DNA of 64,000 nucleotides from CAVQBC01 sp963710665 (GCA_963710665.1 CAVQBC010000006.1:620001-684000), one strand, 5' to 3'; numbered from the stretch's first letter, positions 26,984 through 35,513 are shown. Numbers and translations: made by a program. The notes: generated from the sequence alone by a model not told the origin.

Positions 26984-27712
26984 TCATCCGGCGAGATCGC
27001 CCATCAGCACGGGTGTGGTTCGAGGCCCGCCCGCCCCGCCGTCGGCAGCGGGCATGCGTCGCACGACGCGGATGCGATCGTACTCGCCGACGCGCGCGGC
27101 GGTCGTCAGTGCCGCGTAGCCGCGGCCGCTGCGGTCGACGCGGAAGGTGCCGGCGCTCGCGCTCCAGTCGCGCCCGTCGCAGTGGACCTCGTACACGGCC
27201 GCGGGATCGCGCGGCAGGTCGCGGACCCACAGGTGCAGCTCGGTGCCCTGGGGCTTGGGCTCGAGGGACGCCCGGGCCCGCGCGTTGGGCGCCCCGCGGG
27301 CGCCGTGCAGCGCGAGGTCGTAGCTGGGGGCCGCGGACGGCGGGTCGCCGGACCCGCCCCCGAGCACCACCACCCACGCGAACGCCGCCGCCACCGCGAC
27401 GGCCGCGGCGCCCGCTCCCAGCAGCACGCGTGGGCGCAGCCACTCCGGCCGGCGGCGACGGCCGCCGCGGTGCTCGCGTGCGACGACGTCGAGCAGGCGC
27501 TCCTCGACGCCGGGCGGCAGCGGCTCGGCCTGGTGCTCCACCCGCGAAGAGAGGTCGAGCAGCTCCGGCAGCCCGGCGAGCGCGTCGTGCTCGGTGGCGC
27601 ACAGGGGGCACTCGGCGAGATGCGCACGCACGGCGGCGGCCTCGTCGGGCTCGAGCGCCCCGAGCACGTAGCCGCCGAGCAGCGGGCGGATGTCGGCACA
27701 ACTTCCGATCAC
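26984..27712 (-). CDS. Membrane anti-sigma factor with zinc-finger domain
   Basis: A 242-residue protein. An N-terminal zinc-binding anti-sigma domain (HLAECPLCATEHD near residues 36-48, the His-x3-Cys-x2-Cys pattern) is followed by a linker, one membrane helix (about 108-128) and an extracytoplasmic domain of about 110 residues similar to RskA C-terminal regions. It should hold the adjacent sigma factor inactive at the membrane. GTG start overlaps the sigma stop (GTGA), which fits coupled synthesis of the pair. Confidence 0.9.
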   Translation of the reverse strand: MIGSCADIRPLLGGYVLGALEPDEAAAVRAHLAECPLCATEHDALAGLPELLDLSSRVEHQAEPLPPGVEERLLDVVAREHRGGRRRRPEWLRPRVLLGAGAAAVAVAAAFAWVVVLGGGSGDPPSAAPSYDLALHGARGAPNARARASLEPKPQGTELHLWVRDLPRDPAAVYEVHCDGRDWSASAGTFRVDRSGRGYAALTTAARVGEYDRIRVVRRMPAADGGAGGPRTTPVLMGDLAG

Positions 27713-28248
27713 GGCACTCCCATCTCCTCCAGCACCAGGCGCAGCGCCCGTAGCGCGTACCAGGTCCGGCTCTTCACGGTCCCCACCGGCAGGTTGCAGT
27801 GCGCCGCGATCTCCCGCATCGTCATCCCCTGGAAGTGCGCGAGCCGGATCATCTGCCGGTGGTCGGGTGTCAGGCGCTCGAGCGCCGCCGCCACCTGCCA
27901 GCCGAGCATCGCCTGCTCGATCGAGGGCGCGGCCGCCTCGGACTCCTGGGGCTCGTGCAATGGCAGCGCGGGCCGCACGGCGGCGCGCCGGCGGGCGTCG
28001 ATGACCGCGTGGCGGGCGATCTGGTAGAGCCAGGTCCGCACGCTCGCGCGCGCCGGGTCGTACGCCGACGCGTGGCGCCACGCCCGCGTGAAGACCTCCT
28101 GCACGATCTCCTCGGCCATGCCGCGGTCGCCCAGCGCGTTCAGCGCGAAGCCGAACAGCTCACCCGAGTAGGTGCGATAGAGCGAGCGCAGCGCGTCGCC
28201 GGTGTGGTCCTCGCGAAGGCGTTCCATGAGCTGGGCGTCGGTCGTCAC
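27709..28248 (-). CDS. ECF-family RNA polymerase sigma factor (SigK/RskA-type pair)
   Basis: A 179-residue sigma factor. Region 2 (about 20-90) has GMAEEIVQEVFTRAWRH and VRTWLYQIARHAVID; region 4 (about 115-170) has LTPDHRQMIRLAHFQGMTMREIAAHCNLPVGTVKSR. Coupling to a zinc-finger anti-sigma with a RskA-like outer domain suggests control by an envelope or redox signal. Copper or redox stress is one possibility, given the cupredoxin gene downstream and the DsbA-like gene just upstream. Confidence 0.95.
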   Translation of the reverse strand: MTTDAQLMERLREDHTGDALRSLYRTYSGELFGFALNALGDRGMAEEIVQEVFTRAWRHASAYDPARASVRTWLYQIARHAVIDARRRAAVRPALPLHEPQESEAAAPSIEQAMLGWQVAAALERLTPDHRQMIRLAHFQGMTMREIAAHCNLPVGTVKSRTWYALRALRLVLEEMGVP

Positions 28249-28291
28249 GGCGTCGCGCGGGTGTACGCAGCGGCCGGAACCGCGGTTCGCC

Positions 28292-28795
28292 TCAGCCGGC
28301 CAGCGCGCGCAGGGCCGCGTCGCTGCGCGGGTCGGCGATCGCCACGCCGTCGGCGAACAGCACCGGCGTGGTCATCACCCCCGCGCGGACCCCGGAGCGG
28401 AAGTCCGCCGCGACCCGCTCGGCCACCGCGTCGGAGCGGCGGTCGGCATCGAAGCGCGCGACGTCGAGCCCGAGCCGCTCGGCCCGCGCCCACAGGTGCG
28501 GGTCCTCGAGGCGCCCCTGGTCGCCGAACAGCGCGTCGTGCATGGGCCAGAACGCCCCCTGCAGCGCCGCCGCCTCCGCGGCCAGCGCGGCGGGCCGCGC
28601 CCGCGGATGGCGCGAGGCGACGGGGAAGTGCCGGTAGACGACGCGCAGCGGCAGCTCTCGCAACCGGAGCTCGAGCGCCGCGCAGTACGGGCACTCGTAG
28701 TCCCCGTAGACGATCACGCACCGCGCGCCGTCGGGGCCCCGGACATGGTCCGCGGGCGTGGGCTCGGGCACCGGCGCCGAGCGCAGGTCACTCAC
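28292..28795 (-). CDS. DsbA-like thioredoxin-fold protein
   Basis: A 167-residue protein with DYECPYCAAL near residues 32-41, the CxxC active site, and the cis-Pro loop MTTPVLF near 142-148 of the DsbA fold. It lacks a signal peptide, so it resembles cytoplasmic DsbA-like or NhaA-fused thioredoxin domains rather than a secreted oxidase. GTG 28795 was chosen since upstream sequence runs into repeat copy b. It is 43 bp upstream of the sigma factor gene on the same strand. Confidence 0.82.
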   Translation of the reverse strand: MSDLRSAPVPEPTPADHVRGPDGARCVIVYGDYECPYCAALELRLRELPLRVVYRHFPVASRHPRARPAALAAEAAALQGAFWPMHDALFGDQGRLEDPHLWARAERLGLDVARFDADRRSDAVAERVAADFRSGVRAGVMTTPVLFADGVAIADPRSDAALRALAG

Positions 28796-28844
28796 GCTCA
28801 CCCCAGCGAAGCTAGCAGTCGCACCCCCGCGCCTCGCGGCGAGC

Positions 28845-28936
28845 GAGTTCGGCCGGCCGCGCACGGCGCGCATCTCGCGCCGGCGCCGTCCGGCCGAACT
28901 CGGAAGGGCCTGAGGGCGAGCCCCCGGGCGAGTCCG
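28845..28936. repeat. Interspersed palindromic repeat, copy b
   Basis: Perfect 12-bp arms GAGTTCGGCCGG (28845-28856) and CCGGCCGAACTC (28890-28901) enclose 33 bases, and the second block GCGAGCCCCCGGGCGAGTC lies at 28916-28934. On the minus strand the second block begins three bases after the stop codon of the MFS small-subunit gene, so a transcript leaving that operon would fold into it at once. Confidence 0.8.
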
Positions 28937-29068
28937 TCAGGCCCCGAACAACGCGGGGATCTTCACCGCCGTCTCGATCACGCCGTAGAGCAGGCCGCAG
29001 GCCACCAGGATCCACAGCAGCACGCCCTGGACGGTCAGGCGCGTCTCGCTTGCTTCGTGCGGGCTCAT
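28937..29068 (-). CDS. MFS transporter small subunit (43-aa membrane protein)
   Basis: A 43-residue protein with one membrane helix (about residues 15-37), starting MSPHEASETRLTVQGVLLW and ending KIPALFGA. Short one-helix proteins of this kind are encoded next to OFA-family transporters in many bacteria and are called the MFS transporter small subunit. Here the ATG overlaps the transporter stop by four bases, which supports the link. Confidence 0.8.
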   Translation of the reverse strand: MSPHEASETRLTVQGVLLWILVACGLLYGVIETAVKIPALFGA

Positions 29069-30429
29069 GAGGTCTCCTCAGCCATCTCGTAGGCCGGCTC
29101 GCGCTGCTCGGCGGGCCGCCGGACGTGGAACCGCTTGTCGACCGGGCGGATCATCAGGTTGGCGATGAAGCCGACGATCAGCACGCCGACCATGATGTAC
29201 AGCGACAGCGTGTAGAGGTCGGCGCCCGACTTGCCCGCCGCCTCCTGGGAGTCGGCGAGCGCGTTGACGATCAGGGGTCCCGCGACGCCCGCCGCCGCCC
29301 ACGCGGTCAGCAGGCGGCCGTGGATCGCGCCGACCTCGAGGCCGCCGAAGAGGTCCTTGAGGTAGGCGGGCACGGTGGCGAAGCCGCCGCCGTAGAAGCT
29401 GATGATGATCGCGGTGAGGACCACGAACAGGGCGATGGACGCGCTGCTCACCGACGCGACCAGGAAGTACAGGATCGCCCCGATCCCGAGGTAGCCCATG
29501 TAGATCGGCTTGCGCCCGATGACGTCGGAGGTCGAGGACCAGACGAACCGGCCGGCCATGTTGGCCAGCGACAGCAGCCCGACGTAGCCCGCCGCCGCCT
29601 CCGCGTCGACGTCGGAGAAGAAGTCCTGGATCATCGGCGCGGCCTGCTCGAGGATCCCGATGCCGGCGGTCACGTTCGTGAACAGCACGATCCACAGGAA
29701 CCAGAACTGCGGTGTGCGGATCGCAGCGGAGGCGGTGACGTCGGCGGTGGTCTGCATGGAGCGGGCCGAGGACTCCGTGGGCTTCACCCAGCCCTCGGGG
29801 ACCCAGTCGTCCGCCGGCACGCGCACCGTGAAGGCGCCGAGCATCATCATCACGAGGTAGATCGCGCCGAGCGTAAGGAAGGCCGGCACGATCGCGTCGG
29901 CGGGGGTCGACGCGAACCCGGCGAGCAGCGCGTCGGACAGCGGCGAGGCGATCAGCGCGCCTCCGCCGAAGCCCATGATCGCGAGGCCCGTGGCGAGCCC
30001 CGGGCGGTCCGGGAACCACTTGATCAGCGTCGAGACCGGCGAGATGTACCCCAGGCCGAGGCCGATGCCGCCGATGAACCCGTAGCCGAGATAGACGATC
30101 CACAGCTGGTCGACGGCGACGCCGAGCGCGCTGATGAAGAAGCCGGACGACCAGCACAGCGCGGCGACGAACATCGTCTTGCGTGGACCGTTGCGCTCGA
30201 CCCAGGTCCCGCCGAACGCGGCCGAGAGGCCGAGCATCACGATCGCGATGCTGAAGATGATCCCGATCGGGGTCAGCTTGGTGTCGAACCGCTCGACGAG
30301 CGGGTTCTTGAAGACGCTGAACGCGTACACCTGCCCGATGGACAGGTGGACGGCAAGCGCCGCCGGTGGGATCAGCCACCGGTTGAAGCCACGCGGCGCG
30401 ATCGTCCGCTCGCGATCGAGCATTGACAT
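29065..30429 (-). CDS. OFA-family MFS transporter (oxalate/formate antiporter type)
   Basis: A 454-residue transporter with twelve membrane helices. FNRWLIPPAALAVHLSIGQVYAFSVF at the start of helix 1 and RPGLATGLAIMGFGGGA in helix 5 are typical of the OFA group, which includes OxlT and other monocarboxylate carriers. Substrates of relatives include oxalate, formate, lactate and acetate, so the assignment stops at family level. It is followed by its small subunit. The cytoplasmic C-terminus is short and charged. Confidence 0.92.
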   Translation of the reverse strand: MSMLDRERTIAPRGFNRWLIPPAALAVHLSIGQVYAFSVFKNPLVERFDTKLTPIGIIFSIAIVMLGLSAAFGGTWVERNGPRKTMFVAALCWSSGFFISALGVAVDQLWIVYLGYGFIGGIGLGLGYISPVSTLIKWFPDRPGLATGLAIMGFGGGALIASPLSDALLAGFASTPADAIVPAFLTLGAIYLVMMMLGAFTVRVPADDWVPEGWVKPTESSARSMQTTADVTASAAIRTPQFWFLWIVLFTNVTAGIGILEQAAPMIQDFFSDVDAEAAAGYVGLLSLANMAGRFVWSSTSDVIGRKPIYMGYLGIGAILYFLVASVSSASIALFVVLTAIIISFYGGGFATVPAYLKDLFGGLEVGAIHGRLLTAWAAAGVAGPLIVNALADSQEAAGKSGADLYTLSLYIMVGVLIVGFIANLMIRPVDKRFHVRRPAEQREPAYEMAEETS

Positions 30430-30549
30430 GCGAACGCCTCCCTCCCGTTTCCCCTGAAACCTGCCCGCCCTTCAGCGATTGTTACCCAGGCGGTTGACCG
30501 TGCAATCTCAGGGTTTCCGGGCGGCGCGCGGGGCGCGCCGCGAGCCGCG

Positions 30550-31011
30550 TCAGACCGCGGCGGAGAGCGCGTCGAAGATGAGGTTCGCGCCCGGCAGCTC
30601 GCTCGGGATCTCCGCCCGATAGCTCCAGCGCACGACGGCGTCGTGGCCCATCAGCACGAGCGCGCGTTGCGGGAAGCCACCGGGATGCAGCACGCCGAAG
30701 GCGCGGCACGTGGCGCCCTTGGGCTCGAAGTCCGAGAGCTGCTCGATGTCGATCCCCAGCCAGCGGTTGAACGCGTGCTGTGACCACGTCGCATCGCACG
30801 ACACGCCGTACAGCGTGGCCCCGCGCTCCGCGAACTCCTCGCGCACCTCCCAGTAGACGCTCAGCTGGTCGGTGCAGACCGGCGAGAACGCGAACGGGTA
30901 GAAGACGAACACCGTCGTCCGGCCCAGGAGGTCGGCGCGGGTGAACGGCTCCTCCTTGTAGCGGTCGAGGCTGAACTCGGGCGCCGGCTGTCCGGCCTGG
31001 ATGATCTCCAT
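30550..31011 (-). CDS. Peroxiredoxin (AhpE/TSA type)
   Basis: A 153-residue peroxidase with the active-site run FYPFAFSPVCTDQL (peroxidatic Cys near residue 46, with the preceding Pro and following Thr of the family) and the conserved Arg in WSYRAE. A second Cys in YGVSCDA near residue 71 could serve as resolving or structural Cys. It lies a few bases downstream of rpsO with GAGGGG before the start; a GTG one codon earlier is possible. It reduces hydrogen peroxide or organic peroxides in the cytoplasm. Confidence 0.9.
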   Translation of the reverse strand: MEIIQAGQPAPEFSLDRYKEEPFTRADLLGRTTVFVFYPFAFSPVCTDQLSVYWEVREEFAERGATLYGVSCDATWSQHAFNRWLGIDIEQLSDFEPKGATCRAFGVLHPGGFPQRALVLMGHDAVVRWSYRAEIPSELPGANLIFDALSAAV

Positions 31012-31020
31012 CACGCCCCT

Positions 31021-31290
31021 CTAGCGGCGGAGGCCGAGCTCACGGATGAGAGCGCGGTAGCCCTCGAGGTTCTTCTTCTGCAGGTAGTTCAAGAACCGGC
31101 GGCGACGGCCGACGAGCATCAGCAGCCCGCGGCGGGAATGGTGGTCGTGCCGGTGCGTGCGGAGGTGCTCCGTGAGGTGGTTGATGCGCGACGTGAGCAT
31201 CGCGATCTGCACCTCGGCAGCGCCGGTGTCGTGCTCGTCCTTGCCGAAGCGCTTGACGAGCTCGGCCTTGTCCTCCGCGGTCATGGTCAT
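31021..31290 (-). CDS. rpsO: 30S ribosomal protein S15
   Basis: An 89-residue S15 with the full signature from GSAEVQIA-like DTGAAEVQIAMLTSRI through HHSRRGLLMLVGRRRRFLNYL. S15 binds 16S rRNA early in 30S assembly. A second ATG two codons in (31284) is possible. In many bacteria rpsO is next to pnp and truB; here it is away from both and is followed by a peroxiredoxin gene. Confidence 0.97.
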   Translation of the reverse strand: MTMTAEDKAELVKRFGKDEHDTGAAEVQIAMLTSRINHLTEHLRTHRHDHHSRRGLLMLVGRRRRFLNYLQKKNLEGYRALIRELGLRR

Positions 31291-31327
31291 CAGCGACGGC
31301 GCAGCGTAGCAGGCCCGCGCGGGCCTC

Positions 31328-32203
31328 TCAGCTCGCGCCGCGCACCCGGTCGCGCCCGGCCGCCTTCGCGTCGTAGAGCGCAGTGTCGGCGCGCTCGAGG
31401 AGGCGCTCGGCGTCCTCCCCCGCCCACGTGGCCCAGCCGACGCTGATGGTCGCCGAGAGCCCCGCCGCGACGACGCTCGAGCGCAGGCCCTCGGCCGCGG
31501 TCGCCGCGGCCTCGTCGCCGGCGTCGGGCAGCAGCGCGAGGAACTCGTCGCCGCCGAGGCGCCCGACGTGGTCCTCGGCGCGCAGCCGCCTCCGCACGGC
31601 GGCGGCGACGCCGGCCAGCACCCGGTCCCCCGCCGCGTGCCCGTGCTCGTCGTTGAGCTCCTTGAAGTGGTCGACGTCGAGCATGACCGCGGACAGGTCG
31701 TGCTCGTGCCGGCGCGCGTTGGCGACCAGGCGGTCGAGCTGGCGCAGCAGGTAGCGCCGGTTGGAGACCCCGGTCAGGGGATCCTCGAAGAGCAGCGTCT
31801 CGAACCGCCGGCTCTGGTCGACGAGCGTCTCCTGCAGGTCGCGCGTGCGCCCTACCGCGCGCACCCGCGCGCTGACCTCGGCCGGCACGTAGGGCTCGAG
31901 CAGGATGTCCTCGGCGCCGTGCTCGAGCCCGTCGCGCGCCCGCCCGGGCGAGAGGTCCCGCGGCGCCAACAGCACCACCGCCGTGCGGTACGCGCGCGGG
32001 TCGCCCTTGAGGTCGGCCAGCAGCGAGCGCTCGGGACAGCACAGCTCGACGTCGACGAGCGCCACGTCGGCCGCCGCCCGGCGGCACGCCTCGAGCGCCT
32101 CGGGCGCGTCGCCGGTCTCGACGACCGCGCAGCCGTCGCGCTCGAGGACCTCGCGCAACCGCCGGCGCGCGCCGTCCTCTTGATGGGCGATGAGGACCTT
32201 CAC
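31328..32203 (-). CDS. Receiver-GGDEF protein (diguanylate cyclase response regulator)
   Basis: A 291-residue protein with an N-terminal receiver-like domain (about 1-120; Asp in VALVDVELCC near residue 52) and a GGDEF domain (about 130-288) with DPLTGVSNRRYL and the intact active loop GRLGGDEFLALL. It should make cyclic di-GMP. The HD-GYP gene at 6.8-8.2 kb would remove it. GTG 32203 begins VKVLIAHQEDG, the first strand of the receiver fold. No kinase is adjacent. Confidence 0.92.
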   Translation of the reverse strand: MKVLIAHQEDGARRRLREVLERDGCAVVETGDAPEALEACRRAAADVALVDVELCCPERSLLADLKGDPRAYRTAVVLLAPRDLSPGRARDGLEHGAEDILLEPYVPAEVSARVRAVGRTRDLQETLVDQSRRFETLLFEDPLTGVSNRRYLLRQLDRLVANARRHEHDLSAVMLDVDHFKELNDEHGHAAGDRVLAGVAAAVRRRLRAEDHVGRLGGDEFLALLPDAGDEAAATAAEGLRSSVVAAGLSATISVGWATWAGEDAERLLERADTALYDAKAAGRDRVRGAS

Positions 32204-32279
32204 CGGTAAACCGCGTACCCCGAAGCCTGTACGCGATACGCCGAACTTCTGTCGACTGGACGATCGGTCTAGCCGCCGG

Positions 32280-32454
32280 GAGTTCGGCTGCCACCGCCGG
32301 TGGATGTCTCGCCGCCGCATCACGCAGCCGAACAGCCTGTGCGAGCCCCCTGGGCGAGCTAGGCCCGGGAGTTCGGCTGCCTCCGCCAGGTGGATGTCTC
32401 GTCGCCGCATCACGCAGCCGAACTCCAAAGCCTGTGCGAGCCCCCTGGGCGAGC
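32280..32454. repeat. Interspersed palindromic repeat, copies c1 and c2 in tandem
   Basis: Two units 89 bp apart. Unit 1 has arms GAGTTCGGCTG (32280-32290) and CAGCCGAAC (32325-32333); unit 2 has GAGTTCGGCTG (32369-32379) and CAGCCGAACTC (32415-32425). Interiors of 34 and 35 bases are nearly identical. Each is followed by GCGAGCCCCCTGGGCGAGC (32341-32359 and 32436-32454). The second block of unit 2 touches the stop codon of ribF. Unit 1 lacks five bases (TCCAA) present in unit 2. Confidence 0.85.
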
Positions 32455-33345
32455 TCAGGCCGCGATACGTCGCGTGGCCTCCACGTCGCGCGCCATCTGC
32501 TCCATGAGAGCCTCGGCGGAGTCGAAGCGCTGCTCGCCGCGGAGGCGCTCCAGGAAGTCGAGGCGGAGCTCGCGTCCGTAGAGGTCCGCGTCGAAGTCGA
32601 GCAGGTAGGCCTCGACCAGCACGCCGCGCCCGGTGACGAAGGTCGGCCGCACGCCGATGCTCGTGGCGGCCGGCGCCGAGCGCCACTCGCCGTCGACCTG
32701 CACGGTCGCGCGGCAGGCGTAGATCCCGTGGCCCGGGTAGACGAGCTTGTCGTCGGGGACGAGGTTGGCGGTCGGGAAGCCGAGGTCGCGCCCGCGCTTG
32801 TCGCCGTGCATGACCTCGCCCCGCAGCCCGAAGGGCGCGCCGAGCAGCCGGCCGGCCTGGCGGACGTCGCCCTCGGAGACGAGGCGGCGGATGTTGGTGG
32901 AGGTCACGACCTCGCCGTCGACCTCCACGAGGCCGACCACGTGGGTCGTGAAGGCGTCCTGGGCCGCCAGCAGGGCCGGGTTGCCGCGCGCCTTGTGGCC
33001 GAAGTGGAAGTTCTCCCCCACCGACACCTCCGCGGCCCCGAGCTGGTCGATCAGCACGTGGTCGATGAACTCCTGCGCCGACCGCTGCGAGAACGCGCCG
33101 TCGAAGGGGATCACGACGAGCTCCTCCACCCCGAGGCTCTCGACGAGGTCGGCCTTGGCGGCGAGCGTGGTCAGCAGCTTCGGCGCGGCGTGCGGCGCCA
33201 CGACCGCCCGCGGGTGCGGCTCGAAGGTCAGCACCGTGTCGGCGCCGCGGATGACCTCGCGGTGGCCGAGGTGCACGCCGTCGAACTCGCCCACGGCGAC
33301 GTGGCGACGCCGGTGCGCGCTGTCCGGGAGCCAGGTGATCCGCAT
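32455..33345 (-). CDS. ribF: Bifunctional riboflavin kinase/FAD synthetase
   Basis: A 296-residue enzyme. The N-terminal nucleotidyltransferase domain has VAVGEFDGVHLGHREV (HxGH motif) and VGENFHFGHKARG; the C-terminal kinase domain (about 175-290) has GDKRGRDLGFPTANL. It converts riboflavin to FMN and then FAD. It is the last gene of the rimP-nusA-infB-rbfA-truB operon, with its ATG overlapping the truB stop by one base, the standard order in this phylum. Repeat unit c2 starts directly after its stop. Confidence 0.96.
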   Translation of the reverse strand: MRITWLPDSAHRRRHVAVGEFDGVHLGHREVIRGADTVLTFEPHPRAVVAPHAAPKLLTTLAAKADLVESLGVEELVVIPFDGAFSQRSAQEFIDHVLIDQLGAAEVSVGENFHFGHKARGNPALLAAQDAFTTHVVGLVEVDGEVVTSTNIRRLVSEGDVRQAGRLLGAPFGLRGEVMHGDKRGRDLGFPTANLVPDDKLVYPGHGIYACRATVQVDGEWRSAPAATSIGVRPTFVTGRGVLVEAYLLDFDADLYGRELRLDFLERLRGEQRFDSAEALMEQMARDVEATRRIAA

Positions 33346-34181
33346 CAGCCGCGGAAGCCTACGACGGGCTTGAGACTTCCGTCAGGCCGCGGCTCGGCGA
33401 GCGCGATCAGGCCGTCGTCGTCGAGCAGGCGCACGGTCCCGGCGCCCGGCGACGCCGCGGCGGGCGCGGCGACCGCCACGCCGTGGGCCGCCCGGCGCGC
33501 CTCCGGCCCGCCGAGGGCGACCGCCGGGAGGAAGCCGAGCGCGTCGCCGAGCGGCACGATCCGCTCCGGGTCGGCGTCGGCGACGTCGAAGTCCCCGATC
33601 CCGGTGCGCCGCAGCTCGAGGCAGTAGGCGTCGCCGAGGTCCGCCACCAGCGAGCGCACGTAGGTACCCGACGAGCACTCGATCGCGAACGCCGCGCGCT
33701 CCCCGTCGCGCCACAGCTGGTCGAAGCGGCGCACCGCGACCTCCCGCTCGGGGAGCTCGACGTCCTCGCCGCGGCGCGCCAGCCGGTAGGCGCGCTCGCC
33801 GCCCACACGGACGGCCGAGTGTGCCGGGGGCCGCTGGCGCACGATCCCGGTCGGCAGCGACAGCGGCTCGGCGGGCACGCGGCCCGCGGCGATGTCGCCC
33901 TCGGGATCGCCGGTGGTCGAGGTGAAGCCGAGCCGCGCGACGACCTCGTAGCGCTTGGGCAGCGCCATCACGAAGCGCTGCACGCGCGTCGCCCGGCCCA
34001 CGAGCACGACCAGCAGCCCGGTGGCGAACGGGTCGAGGGTGCCGGCGTGGCCGACCTTGACCTTGCGCCCCAGGCGCCGGCGCACGCGCGCGACGACGTC
34101 GTGGGACGTGATGCCGGGCTCCTTGTCGACCAGGATCAGCCCGTCGGGGGCGGGCGGGCGGCTAGGAGAGCTGGTCGGCAA
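33345..34181 (-). CDS. truB: tRNA pseudouridine(55) synthase
   Basis: A 278-residue enzyme that makes pseudouridine 55 in the T loop of tRNAs. DGLILVDKEPGITSHDVV, KVGHAGTLDPFATGLL (catalytic Asp) and SSGTYVRSLVADLG are intact. No ATG or GTG precedes the conserved start. The TTG at 34181, which would overlap the end of the nrnA gene by 20 bp, is the only normal start codon between there and the domain, so it was chosen with moderate confidence. Confidence 0.93.
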   Translation of the reverse strand: MPTSSPSRPPAPDGLILVDKEPGITSHDVVARVRRRLGRKVKVGHAGTLDPFATGLLVVLVGRATRVQRFVMALPKRYEVVARLGFTSTTGDPEGDIAAGRVPAEPLSLPTGIVRQRPPAHSAVRVGGERAYRLARRGEDVELPEREVAVRRFDQLWRDGERAAFAIECSSGTYVRSLVADLGDAYCLELRRTGIGDFDVADADPERIVPLGDALGFLPAVALGGPEARRAAHGVAVAAPAAASPGAGTVRLLDDDGLIALAEPRPDGSLKPVVGFRG

Positions 34182-35163
34182 CTTCCGTCCGCAGGAAGTC
34201 CACGAGCTCCGGGAACTCCATGTCGGTCGAGAAGCCGGCCGCCCGGCGGTGGCCGCCGCCGCCCTGGGCGCGCGCGATGCGCGAGACGTCGACGCGGTCG
34301 TCGGTGGCGCGCAGGGAGACCTTGCGCTTGCTCGTCGCCTCCGCGGAGAGCAGGTCGCGCACGAGCCCCGCCACCGCCGTGCCCGCGACCGAGCGCAGAT
34401 GGTCCACGACACCCTCCGAGTAGCTCTCGTCGGCGCCCGCGGAGGCGTAGTCCTCGCGGGTGAGGTGGGTCACCGTCAGCAGGCCGCCGTCGAAGCGCCG
34501 CACGCCGGTCAGCCCGCGCGCCAGCAGCTCGAGCTTGCCCTGCGGCACACCCTCGTAGAGGCGGCGGTAGATGTCGTGGACGTCGATCCCCGCGGCGATC
34601 ATGTCCGCGGCCATCACGTGCGCGCACGTCCCGGTGTTCTCGTACATGAACTTGCCGGTGTCGGTCACGAGGCCGACGTACAGCGCCTCGGCGATCGGCT
34701 GCGTCGCCTTCACCCCGAGGCCCTTCATCAGGTCCCAGATGATCTCCGCCGTGCACGAGGCCTCGGGCACCACGTAGTCGACGGTCCCGAAGTGGGTGTT
34801 GTCGTGGTGGTGGTCGATGTTGAGGATGTGCGCGCCGTCGCGCTTGAGCGCCTCGGCCGGGTTGCGGTCGATGTTGCCGCAGTCGAGGAAGACGATCGTG
34901 CGCTCGTCGAGGTCCTCCGGGGGCTCGGTGATCAGCCCCTCGAGCTCGATGAAGCGGTACTCGTAGGGCAGCGGGAACTCGTCGGCGGCCATGAACGCCA
35001 GCGCGTCCTTGCCGAGCGCGGTGAGCACGCGCTGCATCGCGGCGAGCGAGCCGAGCGCGTCGCCGTCGGGGTTCTCGTGCGTGGTGAGCACGAACTTGTC
35101 CGCCTCGCGCAGCTCGTCGAGCACGCGGTCGCGCGCGGCGCGGGCGCCGTTGGAGCCGGTCAT
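34162..35163 (-). CDS. nrnA: DHH-family phosphoesterase (bifunctional oligoribonuclease/PAP phosphatase NrnA-like)
   Basis: A 333-residue protein. The DHH domain has THENPDGDALGS, FLDCGN, the DHH core NIDHHHDN near residue 117 and LVTDTGKF; the DHHA1 domain has GGGGHRRAAGF near 300. Relatives degrade very short RNAs, including pGpG from cyclic di-GMP breakdown, and dephosphorylate pAp. Its place between rbfA and truB is the conserved one. The ATG overlaps the rbfA stop by four bases. Confidence 0.94.
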   Translation of the reverse strand: MTGSNGARAARDRVLDELREADKFVLTTHENPDGDALGSLAAMQRVLTALGKDALAFMAADEFPLPYEYRFIELEGLITEPPEDLDERTIVFLDCGNIDRNPAEALKRDGAHILNIDHHHDNTHFGTVDYVVPEASCTAEIIWDLMKGLGVKATQPIAEALYVGLVTDTGKFMYENTGTCAHVMAADMIAAGIDVHDIYRRLYEGVPQGKLELLARGLTGVRRFDGGLLTVTHLTREDYASAGADESYSEGVVDHLRSVAGTAVAGLVRDLLSAEATSKRKVSLRATDDRVDVSRIARAQGGGGHRRAAGFSTDMEFPELVDFLRTEVADQLS

Positions 35164-35513
35164 CGCGGCTCCTCGGACTCCTCGGCGAGCAGCTCGGCGA
35201 TGCGGAAGCCGCGGTCCGTGGAGTCGTCGTAGCGGAACTCGAGCGTCGGCGTGTTCTTCAGCCGCAGCTCGCCGGACACCCGCTGCTGGAGGAACCCGTG
35301 CGCAGACTGCAGGCCGTCCAGGGAGCGCCGGCGGACGCCCTCGTCCCCCAGCACGGACACGAACACGCGCGCATGGCGCAGGTCTGGCGATGTCTCGACA
35401 GCAGTCACGGTGACGAACCCGATACGCGGGTCCTTGAGTTGATGGGCGATCGCGTCCGAGAGGACCTCCTTGACGGCCTCGTCGACCCGACGCATCCGCT
35501 CCGGCTGAGTCAT
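35160..35513 (-). CDS. rbfA: 30S ribosome-binding factor A
   Basis: A 117-residue KH-like protein with DEAVKEVLSDAIAHQLKDPR, TVTAVETSPDLRHARVFVS and the C-terminal TPTLEFRYDDS motif. It helps 16S rRNA maturation in late 30S assembly, notably in the cold. The ATG overlaps the stop of the DUF503 gene (ATGA), and the stop overlaps the next gene. Confidence 0.95.
   Translation of the reverse strand: MTQPERMRRVDEAVKEVLSDAIAHQLKDPRIGFVTVTAVETSPDLRHARVFVSVLGDEGVRRRSLDGLQSAHGFLQQRVSGELRLKNTPTLEFRYDDSTDRGFRIAELLAEESEEPR

Noticed and set aside
32280..32454. A short CRISPR array
   Set aside because: Only two units with near-identical interiors, inverted arms within each unit and no cas genes. CRISPR spacers would differ while repeats stay constant.
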